From Rhodospirillaceae bacterium CCH5-H10 (GTDB lineage: Bacteria; Pseudomonadota; Alphaproteobacteria; Reyranellales; Reyranellaceae): a stretch of 22,884 bases of DNA. Numbering within the stretch: position 1 is the stretch's first letter; every line of letters starts with the position of its first letter. Positions 7,241-16,089 of the stretch are shown here, piece by piece. The notes under the pieces are model-generated. The model saw only the letters and a program-made list of their open reading frames with translations. It was not told where the DNA came from and made no database searches. The stretch covers positions 1 to 22,884 of the forward strand of contig LSKJ01000004.1 in the NCBI GenBank assembly GCA_001557035.1, read 5' to 3'. The position numbers were made by a program, and so were the translations under genes.

Positions 7241-7801
7241 TTCCCGTCGGCGGACTATAACCGCCTGACCAAACTCCAGCAGGCTCTCGCCGAAGGCAAA
7301 CCCGATCCGGCCTTCGAGCGTCACCGTCTCAGCCGCCTGTTTCTCGAAGAGGAACTGCGCAACGCCAAAATCGATCCCATCGGGACGGAGGCCCGGACGG
7401 CGGGGCAGCAACTCGACAGGCTGCTCGGCGCCTTCGAATCCGTCGAGGGCATACCGCCGACGATGGCGGACATGCGCGGCTTGGTCGGCGACGTGCTGCC
7501 GCGCGTGGAAGGCGATCCGAATACCGTTCGGACCGTAGGCGGAGAGCCGGTCGAAGGGAAAGGCGAGGCAGATATCTCGCAACGTCCCGAGTGGCAGGTT
7601 GCGCAAGCAGATGCACCTCCTTTCATTCCTTCGCACATGTGGACGCGCATGCAGCAAAAGGGAATATCGCCTAGTCAAATTGATGACGCCCTGAAAGGCA
7701 AAAGAACGCTGCAACCAAACGGCAACACGGCATGCATCGGCGCTGCCGTCATCGTCATTCTCAGCCCATCAGGCGGTTACGTGACTTGCTACTGGAAGTG
7801 A
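7241..7801 (+). pseudogene. C-terminal remnant of a large protein ending in a toxin-like domain
   Basis: A forward frame is open from just after stops at 7214, 7235 and 7238 to TGA at 7799-7801, giving about 186 residues. There is no in-frame ATG before 7463, and the early part (DYNRLTKLQQALAEGKPDP, then LSRLFLEEELRNAKIDPIG) reads as helical protein, so the 5' end appears lost. The last ~60 residues, with PSHMWTRMQQKGISPSQIDD and a C-terminal VIVILSPSGGYVTCYWK, resemble DUF4258-like or other small toxin domains found at the ends of polymorphic toxins: basic RM-x-x-(K/R)GIS helix, Gly turn, then two strands. This is recognition by pattern only. Composition shifts toward lower GC from about 7640. 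A small ORF follows 52 nt downstream, as an immunity gene would. An alternative is a short intact CDS from ATG 7463 (112 residues). Confidence 0.5.
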
Positions 7802-7853
7802 GTGGAATCTCGCATTAGTATTCAGGAATGCAACCAATGAGGGTTCCTCCGAT

Positions 7854-8120
7854 ATGATATGCAATATATTAGACCATCGCAAAAAGCCCTACGTCTGGAA
7901 GCGCATTAACGCGATCGTCGAGCCGACATGGCATGACAATTCGCTAGACGGGGACAAGACGGAGCAGACTGAAGGTGAGAGTGATTATGACGAAAGGGCC
8001 TCTATCTCCCTGGAGGAGGCAATCGCATGGGGCAATACATTCCAGTATCCCGTGACGCTGTATCTCTACGACGAAGGTGATGGAATCCCCACTGAGGCCC
8101 AAAGAAACAAAGTTTGGTAA
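7854..8120 (+). CDS. Small hypothetical protein, possible immunity partner
   Basis: This 88-residue ORF has ATG at 7854 and a TGAGGG about 10 nt upstream. G+C is about 50% by hand count, well below the surrounding genes, and codons such as ATA, TTA and AAA are used. The protein is acidic, with an aromatic N-terminal part (PYVWKRINAIVEPTWHDNS) and a compact C-terminal part (SLEEAIAWGNTFQYPVTLYL, then YDEGDGIP). It has no signal peptide or membrane segment. I do not recognise the family. The position directly after a toxin-like C-terminal remnant, the small size and the acidic character fit an immunity protein kept after its toxin decayed. That is an inference; it could also be an unrelated transferred gene. 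Confidence 0.6.
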   Translation: MICNILDHRKKPYVWKRINAIVEPTWHDNSLDGDKTEQTEGESDYDERASISLEEAIAWGNTFQYPVTLYLYDEGDGIPTEAQRNKVW

Positions 8121-8492
8121 GCTGAAAATTTAACTCGCGGCCTTATTTCGGGCATGCTGGCACCCTTGTTCGGCTTACGGCATCGCCGAGACTATCCCGC
8201 TGCTGGTCGGGCTGAAGGAGCGCTATCTAGCGCAGGCGATCGGGCCCGGTCAGAAGACCCTGCTCGAGCTTCTGATCAACCGCCGCCTCGACCGCGCCGG
8301 CTGCGATCCTGGCCGCAGTCGTCAGGCACCTAGAAGAATGATGCCATTGGCGTCGTGCTCGAGCCCATCGATCTCAACCCATGAAACGGGCTAATTTGGT
8401 ATGTGTTCGCCATGTCTCCGCCCCAAACAACGGGGAGGAGTCTGAAGGCGTCTTTTGAAATTTGTGAAGCTCTGGACGAGGTATCGTCGACC
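8121..8492. other. Non-coding stretch with an unidentified coding remnant
   Basis: Between the small ORF and the DUF2817 gene there is no complete gene. A forward frame is open from 8134 to TAA at 8391-8393. Its middle part, from about 8173, reads as plausible protein (YGIAETIPLLVGLKERYLAQ, then KTLLELLINRRLDRAG), but it has no start codon and degenerates into an Arg/Ser/Pro-rich tail. GC returns to the local norm here, so this may be a host gene fragment at the edge of an insertion or deletion. The family is not recognised. The last ~100 nt should include the upstream region of the DUF2817 gene; no clear promoter was seen. Confidence 0.4.
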
Positions 8493-9590
8493 ATGAACAA
8501 CATTGCCTCCTTCGCCGCCGACTACAGCGAGGCGCGCGACAAGTTCCTGTCGGCGGCCCGGCTCACGGATGCCCAGACCTTTCGCTACGACAATCCGACC
8601 AAGGGGCCGAAGGGTGAGTCGCTGTCGACGGATGTGGCCTGGGTTGGGCCGACGGATGCGTCGAAGGTGATGGTCACGATCTCGTCCACCCACGGCGTCG
8701 AAGGCTATTGCGGCTCCGGCTTCCAGGTCGACTGGCTGGCGGGCGTCGGCGCCTCGGGATTGCCCAAGGGAACTGCGGCGCTGTTCGTCCACGCGATCAA
8801 CCCCTACGGCTTCGCCTGGACGCGGCGCGTGACGGAGGAGGGCAACGACCTCAACCGCAACTACGTCGATCATTCCAGGCCCTATCCGGTGAACGAGGGG
8901 TACCTGGAGATTGCCGACGATCTTGTACCGGCTGATTTCAGCGAGCAGGGACGTGCGGCCGCCGACGCCCGGCTGGCGGCTTACCGGCGCAAGGTCGGTG
9001 ACATCGAGTTCTTCCGCGCCGTCTCGGGCGGGCAGTACAGCCACGCCGACGGCATGTTCTTCGGCGGCGGCGGGGCTTCATGGTCGAACCGGACCCTGCA
9101 CGCCATCGTCGACCGCTATCTGAAGAGCCGCCAGGACGTGGCCGTGGTCGATTTTCACACCGGCCTCGGCCCCTACGGATACGGCGAGCCGATCACGCAC
9201 TACGACATCGGTACAGGCGGTTCGCGCCGGGTCCGCAACTTCTGGGGCGAGTCGGTCACCGAATCGAAGAGGGGCCAGACGGCCTCCCAGGCGCGGGACG
9301 GGCTCGGCCACTACGGCCTGAACCGAGTCCTGAAGGAGCCCCAGACCCGGCTCACCATGTGCACGCTGGAATACGGCACCTTCGACCGCGAGAGCGGCCA
9401 GAAGGCCTTCCGCGCCGATCACTGGCTGCACAAGTACGGCGACCCGCTGGGCAAGGAAGCAGAGGCGGTGCGCAGGGCCATGCGGCGGCAGTTCTACCCC
9501 GAGACCGACGACTGGAAGGAGGCGGTGCTGTTCCGCGGGCACCAGGTCGTGCGCCAGGCGATCGCCGGGCTGCAGCGGGGCGCCCTGTAG
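8493..9590 (+). CDS. DUF2817 family M14-like zinc carboxypeptidase domain protein
   Basis: This 365-residue protein matches DUF2817, a branch of the M14 carboxypeptidase/aspartoacylase-like fold. Likely zinc ligands are H67 and E70 in STHGVEGYCGSG and H222 in VVDFHTGLGPYGYGEPI. E293 in CTLEYGTFDRES sits where M14 enzymes keep the catalytic Glu. Substrate-side conserved blocks are AINPYGFAWTRRVTEEGNDL (101-120) followed by NRNYVDH. The frame is open from a GTG at 8403, but ATG 8493 starts at the usual family position (NNIASFAADYSEAR), and the extra 30 residues look non-conserved. No signal peptide is evident, so the enzyme is probably cytoplasmic. It should act on a peptide or an N-acyl amide; the substrate is unknown. 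The next gene starts 77 nt downstream on the same strand. Confidence 0.88.
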   Translation: MNNIASFAADYSEARDKFLSAARLTDAQTFRYDNPTKGPKGESLSTDVAWVGPTDASKVMVTISSTHGVEGYCGSGFQVDWLAGVGASGLPKGTAALFVHAINPYGFAWTRRVTEEGNDLNRNYVDHSRPYPVNEGYLEIADDLVPADFSEQGRAAADARLAAYRRKVGDIEFFRAVSGGQYSHADGMFFGGGGASWSNRTLHAIVDRYLKSRQDVAVVDFHTGLGPYGYGEPITHYDIGTGGSRRVRNFWGESVTESKRGQTASQARDGLGHYGLNRVLKEPQTRLTMCTLEYGTFDRESGQKAFRADHWLHKYGDPLGKEAEAVRRAMRRQFYPETDDWKEAVLFRGHQVVRQAIAGLQRGAL

Positions 9591-9667
9591 CTTTTCCTGC
9601 AGCTTTTGGGGACAAGAGCCCTCGAAAAGCCATACGTCCGCTCAGCGATCCTGCTACAAGCCTCCCC

Positions 9668-11599
9668 ATGCGTGCACTCGTGGCGCTGCTGGCTTTCGCG
9701 GTCGTAGCGGCTCTCAATTTCCTGTGGTGGTGGGTTCCGAACCGGCCGGTCGACATTGCCGGCTGGAGCACGGCGCCCCTTCAGAGCGTCTCGTTCGCTC
9801 CCTATCGGCCGGGCCAGAGCCCGCTTACGCGTACCTTCCCGACGCCGGCGCAGATCGACTCCGATCTCAAGCGCCTGGAAGGCAAGGTGAAGGCGGTTCG
9901 CACCTATTCCTCGGGCGAGAACCTGGAGGCAGTGCCTCAGAATGCCCGCAAGTACGGGCTCAAGGTCTGGCACGGTGCGTGGCTGAACAACAACGACAAG
10001 GAAAATCTCGAGCAGATCAACCTGCTGATCGACCATGCCAACAAGTACAAGGACACGATCGAGCGGGTCATCGTCGGCAACGAGGTCCTGCTGCGCAAGG
10101 ACCTGACGGCCAACGAGCTGCGCCGCTACATCCGGCAGGTGAAGCAGCGGGTCACGCAGCCCGTGACCTATGCCGACGTCTGGGAGTTCTGGCTGCGCAA
10201 TCCGCAGCTGGCCGACGAGGTCGACTTCATCACGATCCACATCCTGCCCTACTGGGAGGACGAGCCGATCGGCGTGGACCGCAGGGAAGCCGACGGCAAG
10301 CTGACGATCGAGAAGCATCTGGTCGACATCTACAAGAAGGTCCAGGCGCGCTTCCCCGGCAAGAAGATCGTGATCGGCGAGACCGGCTGGCCGAGCGACG
10401 GCCGCATGCGCTCCGACGCCCGCCCAGGCCGGGTTGAGCAGGTCAAGTATTTCTCGATCTTCCGCCAGGCCGCGGAGCGGGAGGGCTTCGACTACAACGT
10501 CATCGAGGCCTTCGATCAGTACTGGAAGGCCCGGCAGGAGGGCACCGTCGGCGCCGCGTGGGGCCTGCTGGACGCCCAGCGCCACGACAAGTTCGAACTC
10601 GGCAAGCCGGTAAGGGCGGAGCCGCACTGGCAGATCCTGTTCACCATCTCCACGATCGCCGGTGCCCTGCTGCTGCTTGCCTATGCCACGCAGCGCAAGG
10701 CGCGCCACTGGAAGGGCATCGTCATCTTCGCCTTCTTCGCCCAGCTCGTGGCGACCTGCTACGTCGAGGCGACCTGGGTCGACGTGACCCGCAATTTCTA
10801 CTTCGAGCGGACTCTCGGCGTCGCGTTCTGGGCCATCCTGCTGGCCCTGTTCAGCTACGCGCTGCTGCGCGGCATCTCCGACAGCCTGACCGGCCAGATG
10901 GCCGATCCGTCGCTCTACGGCGCACGGGTCCGCGAATCCTGGCGGGCGTGGCGCGAACTGCCGCGCTACCGGATTACCCAGCGCACCGACCTGCTGGCGC
11001 AGATGCTCTACCTGGTGCTGACGGTGCTCTGTATCTTCTACCTCATCGTGATCAGCATCGACTGGTACGATGGCGTGATCCGCATCGGCGACTGGTTCCG
11101 CCAGATCGCCATCGACGGCCGGTATCGCGACTTCCCGATGTGGAGCTTCGTCATCCCGAGTATCGTGCTGATGCTGTGGAAGACCATCACCATCCTGCGC
11201 ACCGAGCCCGTGGCGCGCGACCATCGCATCGCCAAGGCGCTCTCCTTCGGCCGCCTGCTGGGTTACGACGGCAGTCGAGGCTTCGTGCGCATGGACCGCC
11301 GCCTCAGCCGCTTCGCGCCTGTCCTGCCCGAGATCGTGCTGGCCTCGATGCTGATCTTCTGGGCCATCGTGCTGGTGGTGACGGAAGGCGCGATCAAGCT
11401 GCATGACGGCGGTGCCGGCGGGTTCGTCTCGGCCGACGGCGGCCGGTGGGTCATCCGTACGCTGTTCTGGAATACCCAGGCCAACTGGTTCGCTTTCATG
11501 GCACTGCTGATGGCCGTGCCTTATGTCGCCACCATCTACGTCTCGGTGCGCGAACCACTGGCAGAACTGCCTCCGGACTCCTATACCAACAAGTGGTAG
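9668..11599 (+). CDS. Membrane-bound glycoside hydrolase family 17 (beta-1,3-glucanase-like)
   Basis: This 643-residue protein has an N-terminal membrane anchor (about 3-23), a periplasmic GH17 domain (about 30-315) and a C-terminal half with several hydrophobic helices (about 322-341, 350-368, 383-401, 444-465, 490-510, and two more near the end). The GH17 acid/base is E139 in VIVGNEVLLR and the nucleophile is E238 in IVIGETGWPSDG. GH17 enzymes cleave or transfer beta-1,3-glucans. In rhizobia, GH17 domains occur in proteins that make cyclic beta-glucans, often fused to a GT2 glycosyltransferase. No GT2 motifs are seen here. The ATG at 9668 was chosen because it gives a normal signal anchor; the longer open frame upstream overlaps the DUF2817 gene. 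The stop is 24 nt before coxG. A role in glucan synthesis or trimming in the envelope is inferred. Confidence 0.87.
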   Translation: MRALVALLAFAVVAALNFLWWWVPNRPVDIAGWSTAPLQSVSFAPYRPGQSPLTRTFPTPAQIDSDLKRLEGKVKAVRTYSSGENLEAVPQNARKYGLKVWHGAWLNNNDKENLEQINLLIDHANKYKDTIERVIVGNEVLLRKDLTANELRRYIRQVKQRVTQPVTYADVWEFWLRNPQLADEVDFITIHILPYWEDEPIGVDRREADGKLTIEKHLVDIYKKVQARFPGKKIVIGETGWPSDGRMRSDARPGRVEQVKYFSIFRQAAEREGFDYNVIEAFDQYWKARQEGTVGAAWGLLDAQRHDKFELGKPVRAEPHWQILFTISTIAGALLLLAYATQRKARHWKGIVIFAFFAQLVATCYVEATWVDVTRNFYFERTLGVAFWAILLALFSYALLRGISDSLTGQMADPSLYGARVRESWRAWRELPRYRITQRTDLLAQMLYLVLTVLCIFYLIVISIDWYDGVIRIGDWFRQIAIDGRYRDFPMWSFVIPSIVLMLWKTITILRTEPVARDHRIAKALSFGRLLGYDGSRGFVRMDRRLSRFAPVLPEIVLASMLIFWAIVLVVTEGAIKLHDGGAGGFVSADGGRWVIRTLFWNTQANWFAFMALLMAVPYVATIYVSVREPLAELPPDSYTNKW

Positions 11600-11623
11600 G
11601 CGCTGAGAGCCGGGAGTTACGAA

Positions 11624-12082
11624 ATGGAAATCAAGGGTGAATACAGGATCGGCGCGTCGCGCGAGAAAGTCTTCGCGGCGCTGAACGATCAGGCCATCTT
11701 GCAGGCCTGCATTCCGGGCTGCGAATCGCTGGAGATGCTGTCTCCCACAGAGATGACGGCCAAGGTCCGGCTGCGCATCGGGCCCGTGAGCGCTGCCTTC
11801 GGCGGCAAGGTCACGCTCTCCGACATCGATCCTCCGAACGGCTATCGCATTTCCGGCGAAGGGCAGGGCGGCGTCGCCGGCTTCGCAAAGGGCGGTGCGA
11901 TCGTGACGCTAACCGAAGACGGCGGCGACACGATCCTGAAATACGAGGTGGACGCCCAGGTCGGTGGCAAGATCGCCCAGGTCGGGGCACGCCTCATCAC
12001 CGGCACCGCCAAGAAGCTCGCGGACCAGTTCTTCGGCAAGTTCGCCGAGAGCGTGGGCGCGCCGCCGCCGGTCGCGGCCTGA
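11624..12082 (+). CDS. coxG: Carbon monoxide dehydrogenase subunit G-like (SRPBCC fold)
   Basis: This 152-residue protein belongs to the CoxG branch of the SRPBCC (START-like) fold. Marks are the N-terminal MEIKGEYRIGASREKVFAAL, the loop CIPGCESLE (about 30-37), the central RIGPVSAAFGGKVTLSD and the C-terminal helix with GTAKKLADQFFGKF. In Oligotropha, CoxG associates with the membrane and recruits maturation factors to carbon monoxide dehydrogenase. Many CoxG homologues carry a Pro/Ala-rich linker and a C-terminal membrane helix after this domain. Here the protein stops at GAPPPVAA, and the linker and helix appear in the next, overlapping ORF. GGGAG about 9 nt upstream supports ATG 11624. 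It lies 24 nt after the GH17 gene and upstream of coxSLM, so it is probably part of the cox operon. Confidence 0.88.
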   Translation: MEIKGEYRIGASREKVFAALNDQAILQACIPGCESLEMLSPTEMTAKVRLRIGPVSAAFGGKVTLSDIDPPNGYRISGEGQGGVAGFAKGGAIVTLTEDGGDTILKYEVDAQVGGKIAQVGARLITGTAKKLADQFFGKFAESVGAPPPVAA

Positions 12083-12204
12083 TGACGATGCCGGGCGATC
12101 CGCCGCCGGTGCCGTCTGCTGCGGTGCAGCGCGGTTTCCGGCACTGGACGATCATCGGCGTCGGCGCCGTGATCCTGATTCTTGTTTTTGTTGCGAGTCG
12201 TTAG
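12082..12204 (+). CDS. 40-residue single-pass membrane protein; apparent detached CoxG C-terminal anchor
   Basis: This ORF starts at ATG 12082-12084, which shares its A with the coxG stop (TGATG), and ends at TAG 12202-12204. The 40 residues open with a Pro-rich linker (PGDPPPVPSAAVQR), then a Trp and a strongly hydrophobic helix (TIIGVGAVILILVFVAS), and end with Arg. This is the linker-plus-helix tail seen in many full-length CoxG proteins, but it lies one frame away from coxG. It could be made by reinitiation at the overlapping stop/start, by frameshifting, or the split could be a recent mutation or an assembly error. The codon use is in keeping with its neighbours, and the helix is intact, which argues that the reading frame matters. 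It is too short for most automatic gene callers. Confidence 0.65.
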   Translation: MTMPGDPPPVPSAAVQRGFRHWTIIGVGAVILILVFVASR

Positions 12205-12329
12205 CAGCTGGCGACCGAAACTTGCAATTCCCTTGACCGCGCTGTGAGGGGCTTGCGAGAGTCGGGCCAATGATCTGCGGAAGCGCTCCGGCGCGCGCCG
12301 CGAACCAATACGTGAGGGGAGATCTGAGT

Positions 12330-12815
<486 letters not shown>

Positions 12816-12819
12816 CCCC

Positions 12820-15204
12820 ATGACCTCCGCCACCGGAATCGGCGCGCGGGTTGTCCGTACGGAAGACAAGCGCTTCCTCACGGGCACCGGCCGCTATGTC
12901 GACGATCTGCCCCTCGCACGGGCGACCTACGCGTATTTCCTGCGTTCGCCGCATGCCCATGCAAGGATCAAGAGCATCGACATCTCCGCGGCGGAGAAGC
13001 GTCCAGGCGTTGTCAACATCTTCACCGGCAAGGATCTTGTCGATGCCAAGGTGGGTGGCCTGATCTGCGGCTGGGTGGTTAAGGACAAGAACGGCGAGCC
13101 TCACAAGTCGCCGCCGCATCCGGTGATGGCCGTGGATACCGTCCGCTATGTCGGCGACACGGTTGCCATGGTCGTAGCCAACAGCCACGACGAGGCCAAG
13201 GACGCGGCCGAGGCGATCAAGGTCGACTACGAAGTGCTGCCGGCCATCATCGATCTCGCCAAGGCGTTCGACAAGGGCGCCCCCCAGGTCCATGCCGAAG
13301 CGCCGGGCAACCTGATCTACGACTGGGAGATCGGCGTGAAGGCCGATGTGGACGCGGCGTTCGCCAAGGCGGCGCACGTCACCAAAATGGACATCGTCAA
13401 CAATCGCCTGATCCCCAACGCCATGGAGCCGCGCGCCGCGGCGGCCGAGTACGACAAGGGCACGGGCAACTACACGCTCTGGTCGACCTCGCAGAACCCG
13501 CACGTCCTGCGCCTGATTCTGTCGGCCTTCGTGCTGGGCATCCCCGAGCACAAGCTGCGGGTCATCGCCCCGGACGTGGGCGGCGGCTTCGGCAGCAAGA
13601 TCTTCTGCTACGCCGACGAGACCATGGTCTGCTGGGCGGCGTCCCGCGTCGGCCGGCCGATCAAGTGGACCGCCGAGCGCAGCGAATCCTTCCAGACCGA
13701 CTGCCACGGCCGTGACCACGTCACCCATGCCGAGCTGGCGCTCGACAAGGACGGCAAGTTCCTGGCCCTCAAGGTCGAGACGATCGCCAACATGGGCGCC
13801 TATCTCTCGACCTTCTCGACGGCCGTGCCGACCTATCTCTACGCCACGCTGCTGGCCGGCCAATATACGACGCCGCTCATCTACGCCAACGTGAAGGCGG
13901 CGGTGACCCACACCGCGCCGGTCGATGCCTATCGCGGCGCCGGCCGTCCCGAGGCGACCTTCGTGATCGAGACGATCGTCAGCAAGGCCGCGGCCGAACT
14001 GAAGATGGATCCGGCCGAGCTGCGCCGGAAGAACTTCATCCCGGCGGAGGCCTTCCCGTACCAGACGCCGGTGGCGCTGCAGTACGATTCGGGCAACTAC
14101 CCGCCGATCATCGACGAGGCGATGAAGATCGCCGACTACCAGGGCTTCGAGGCCCGCCGGGCCGAGGCGAAGTCGCGCGGCAAGCTGCGCGGCATCGGCT
14201 TCTCGTCCTACATCGAGGCCTGCGGCCTCGCGCCGTCGCAGGTGATCGGCCAGCTGGGCGGCGGCGTCGGCCAGTGGGAATCGGCGCAGATCAAGTTCAA
14301 CCCGACCGGCAACGTGCAGGTCATCACCGGCTCGCACAGCCACGGCCAGGGCCACGAGACGACCTTCGCGCAGCTCGTCCACGACAAGCTGGGCGTGCCG
14401 ATGGACCAGATCGAGGTCGTCCACGGCGACACCTCTACGACCACTTTCGGCATGGGCACCTACGGCAGCCGCTCGCTGGCCGTCGGCGGCTCGGCGATCA
14501 TGAAGGCGACCGACAAGATCATCGCCAAGGGCAAGAAGATCGCGGCCCATCTGATGGAAGCCGACGTGGCCGACGTCGTGTTCGAGAACGGCACCTTCAA
14601 GGTGGCCGGCACGGACAAGGCCGTGCCGCTGGCGCAGGCGGTGTTCGCCGCCTACGTGCCGCACAACTATCCGCTCGCCGAGATCGAGCCCGGCATGGAC
14701 GAGAACGCCTTCTACGACCCGGCGAACTTCGTCTATCCGGCCGGCACGCAGATCTGCGAGGTCGAGATCGACCCGGACACCGGCATCGTCGAGGTCATCG
14801 CCCACACCGCGGTGGACGATTTCGGCAACATCATCAATCCGATGATCGTCGAGGGGCAGGTCCATGGCGGTATCGTCCAGGGCGTCGGCCAGGCGCTGTT
14901 CGAGGGCGCCGTCTACGACAAGAACACCGGACAGCTGCTGAGCGGCTCGTTCATGGACTACACCATGCCGCGCGCCGACAACTTCCCGTCGTTCAAGCTC
15001 GGCTACAAGGTCACCCCGTGCCCGCACAATCCGCTGGGCGTGAAGGGATGCGGCGAAGCAGGGGCGATCGCGGCTCCCGCGGCCGTGATGAACGCGGTCC
15101 ACAACGCGCTGGCGCCGATCGGCGTCAAGCATGTCGAAATGCCGGCCACGCCGCTCAACGTGTGGCAGTCGATCCAGGGCGCCCAACGCGCGGCGGCCGA
15201 GTAA
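12820..15204 (+). CDS. coxL: Molybdenum-binding large subunit, form II CoxL-like (xanthine dehydrogenase family)
   Basis: This 794-residue subunit binds the molybdopterin cytosine dinucleotide cofactor and carries the active site. The N-terminal domain has GTGRYVDDL (22-30). Cofactor-binding Gly-rich loops include [11 protein letters not shown] (251-261). The active-site loop reads AYRGAGR (370-376), the form II signature; genuine CO-oxidising form I enzymes have AYRCSFR with a catalytic Cys bound to copper. The catalytic Glu of the family is present at about residue 746 in [13 protein letters not shown]. It should therefore hydroxylate some substrate using water, but CO oxidation is doubtful. 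It sits between coxS and coxM, the usual S-L-M order for many form II operons, and no coxDEF maturation genes are in the window. Confidence 0.94.
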   Translation: MTSATGIGARVVRTEDKRFLTGTGRYVDDLPLARATYAYFLRSPHAHARIKSIDISAAEKRPGVVNIFTGKDLVDAKVGGLICGWVVKDKNGEPHKSPPHPVMAVDTVRYVGDTVAMVVANSHDEAKDAAEAIKVDYEVLPAIIDLAKAFDKGAPQVHAEAPGNLIYDWEIGVKADVDAAFAKAAHVTKMDIVNNRLIPNAMEPRAAAAEYDKGTGNYTLWSTSQNPHVLRLILSAFVLGIPEHKLRVIAPDVGGGFGSKIFCYADETMVCWAASRVGRPIKWTAERSESFQTDCHGRDHVTHAELALDKDGKFLALKVETIANMGAYLSTFSTAVPTYLYATLLAGQYTTPLIYANVKAAVTHTAPVDAYRGAGRPEATFVIETIVSKAAAELKMDPAELRRKNFIPAEAFPYQTPVALQYDSGNYPPIIDEAMKIADYQGFEARRAEAKSRGKLRGIGFSSYIEACGLAPSQVIGQLGGGVGQWESAQIKFNPTGNVQVITGSHSHGQGHETTFAQLVHDKLGVPMDQIEVVHGDTSTTTFGMGTYGSRSLAVGGSAIMKATDKIIAKGKKIAAHLMEADVADVVFENGTFKVAGTDKAVPLAQAVFAAYVPHNYPLAEIEPGMDENAFYDPANFVYPAGTQICEVEIDPDTGIVEVIAHTAVDDFGNIINPMIVEGQVHGGIVQGVGQALFEGAVYDKNTGQLLSGSFMDYTMPRADNFPSFKLGYKVTPCPHNPLGVKGCGEAGAIAAPAAVMNAVHNALAPIGVKHVEMPATPLNVWQSIQGAQRAAAE

Positions 15205-15220
15205 ACGGAGGAAAGTCCAG

Positions 15221-16018
15221 ATGTACGATTTCGCCTATCACCGTCCCAAGTCGGTCGCCGACGCGGTCAAGCTGCTCAAGGGCAACGAGGAAGCCCGTCC
15301 GATGTCGGGCGGCATGACCCTGATCCCGACGCTGAAGCAGCGCCTGGCCCGTCCGAGCGACGTGGTCGACCTCGGTGACGTCAAGGAACTGGTCGGCATC
15401 AAGGTCGAGGGCGGCAACGTCGTTATCGGCGGCATGACCAAGCACGGCGACGTCGCGACCTCGGCCGACGTGAAGAACAACATTCCTGCGCTGGCCGACC
15501 TCGCCGGCCATATCGGCGACCCGCAGGTCCGCAACCGCGGCACGATGGGCGGCTCTGTCGCCAACAACGATCCGGCGGCGGACTATCCGGCCGCGGTCGT
15601 GGCGCTGAACGCGACGGTGACGACCAACACCGGCAAGCACGCGGCCGACAGCTTCTTCAAGGGCCTGTTCGAGACGGCGCTGGGCGACGGCGAGATCATC
15701 ACCTCGATCAGCTTTCCGAAGCCCGAGAAGGCCGCCTACATGAAGTTCCCGAACCCGGCCTCGCGCTACGCGATGGTCGGCGTGTTCGTGGCCAAGACGG
15801 CCTCGGGCGTGCGCGTCGCCGTGACCGGCGCCGGCCCGTGCGTCTTCCGCGTCAAGGCGATGGAAGAGGCGCTGTCGAAGAACTTCTCGTCGGACGCCAT
15901 CAAGGACATCAAGGTCCCGGCCACCGACCTCAACAGCGACATCCACGGCAGCGCCGAGTATCGCGCGCACCTGGTGGGCGTGATGGCCCGCCGCGCGGTC
16001 GACAAGGCCAACAAGTAG
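15221..16018 (+). CDS. coxM: Molybdenum hydroxylase FAD-binding medium subunit (CoxM-like)
   Basis: This 265-residue protein is the flavoprotein subunit. FAD-binding motifs are SGGMTLIP (29-36, in place of the commoner AGGQSLLP) and the second motif [19 protein letters not shown] (105-123). The C-terminal CO_deh_flav_C domain follows with [20 protein letters not shown]. The frame is open from 15131, but ATG 15221 has an excellent ribosome-binding site (GGAGGAAAG) and begins 16 nt after the coxL stop. It closes the operon; a strong hairpin terminator lies 27 nt after its stop. Confidence 0.94.
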   Translation: MYDFAYHRPKSVADAVKLLKGNEEARPMSGGMTLIPTLKQRLARPSDVVDLGDVKELVGIKVEGGNVVIGGMTKHGDVATSADVKNNIPALADLAGHIGDPQVRNRGTMGGSVANNDPAADYPAAVVALNATVTTNTGKHAADSFFKGLFETALGDGEIITSISFPKPEKAAYMKFPNPASRYAMVGVFVAKTASGVRVAVTGAGPCVFRVKAMEEALSKNFSSDAIKDIKVPATDLNSDIHGSAEYRAHLVGVMARRAVDKANK

Positions 16019-16045
16019 CCGTTCGCTACGTCAGGCATTAACGTC

Positions 16046-16076
16046 AGGGCGCCCCTAACCGGGCGCCCTTTCGTTT
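16046..16076 (+). terminator. Rho-independent terminator of the cox operon
   Basis: A 9-bp perfect GC-rich stem (AGGGCGCCC at 16046-16054, GGGCGCCCT at 16061-16069) with a 6-nt loop is followed by TTCGTTT. It starts 27 nt after the coxM stop and ends 13 nt before the pyroglutamyl-peptidase start, so it separates the two transcription units. Confidence 0.88.
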
Positions 16077-16089
16077 GAGGCGGGTAGAG

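Noticed and set aside
6959..7714. 251-codon - strand frame in the disturbed region
   Set aside because: Antisense to the forward remnant; no domain or start signal, and its reading follows the reverse complement of plausible forward protein.
9591..9640. Possible terminator with GCTTTTC and GAAAAGC arms after the DUF2817 gene
   Set aside because: The arms are short and separated by more than 30 nt, with no clean stem or T-run.
9494..11404. 636-codon - strand frame opposite the GH17 gene
   Set aside because: Shadow frame; the forward gene has both GH17 catalytic motifs.
12205..12329. Candidate promoter (TTGACC at 12233-12238) before coxS
   Set aside because: No acceptable -10 hexamer 16 to 19 nt downstream.
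13927..13947. Genuine CO dehydrogenase (form I) call for CoxL
   Set aside because: The loop reads AYRGAGR, with no active-site Cys, so form II is the supported label.
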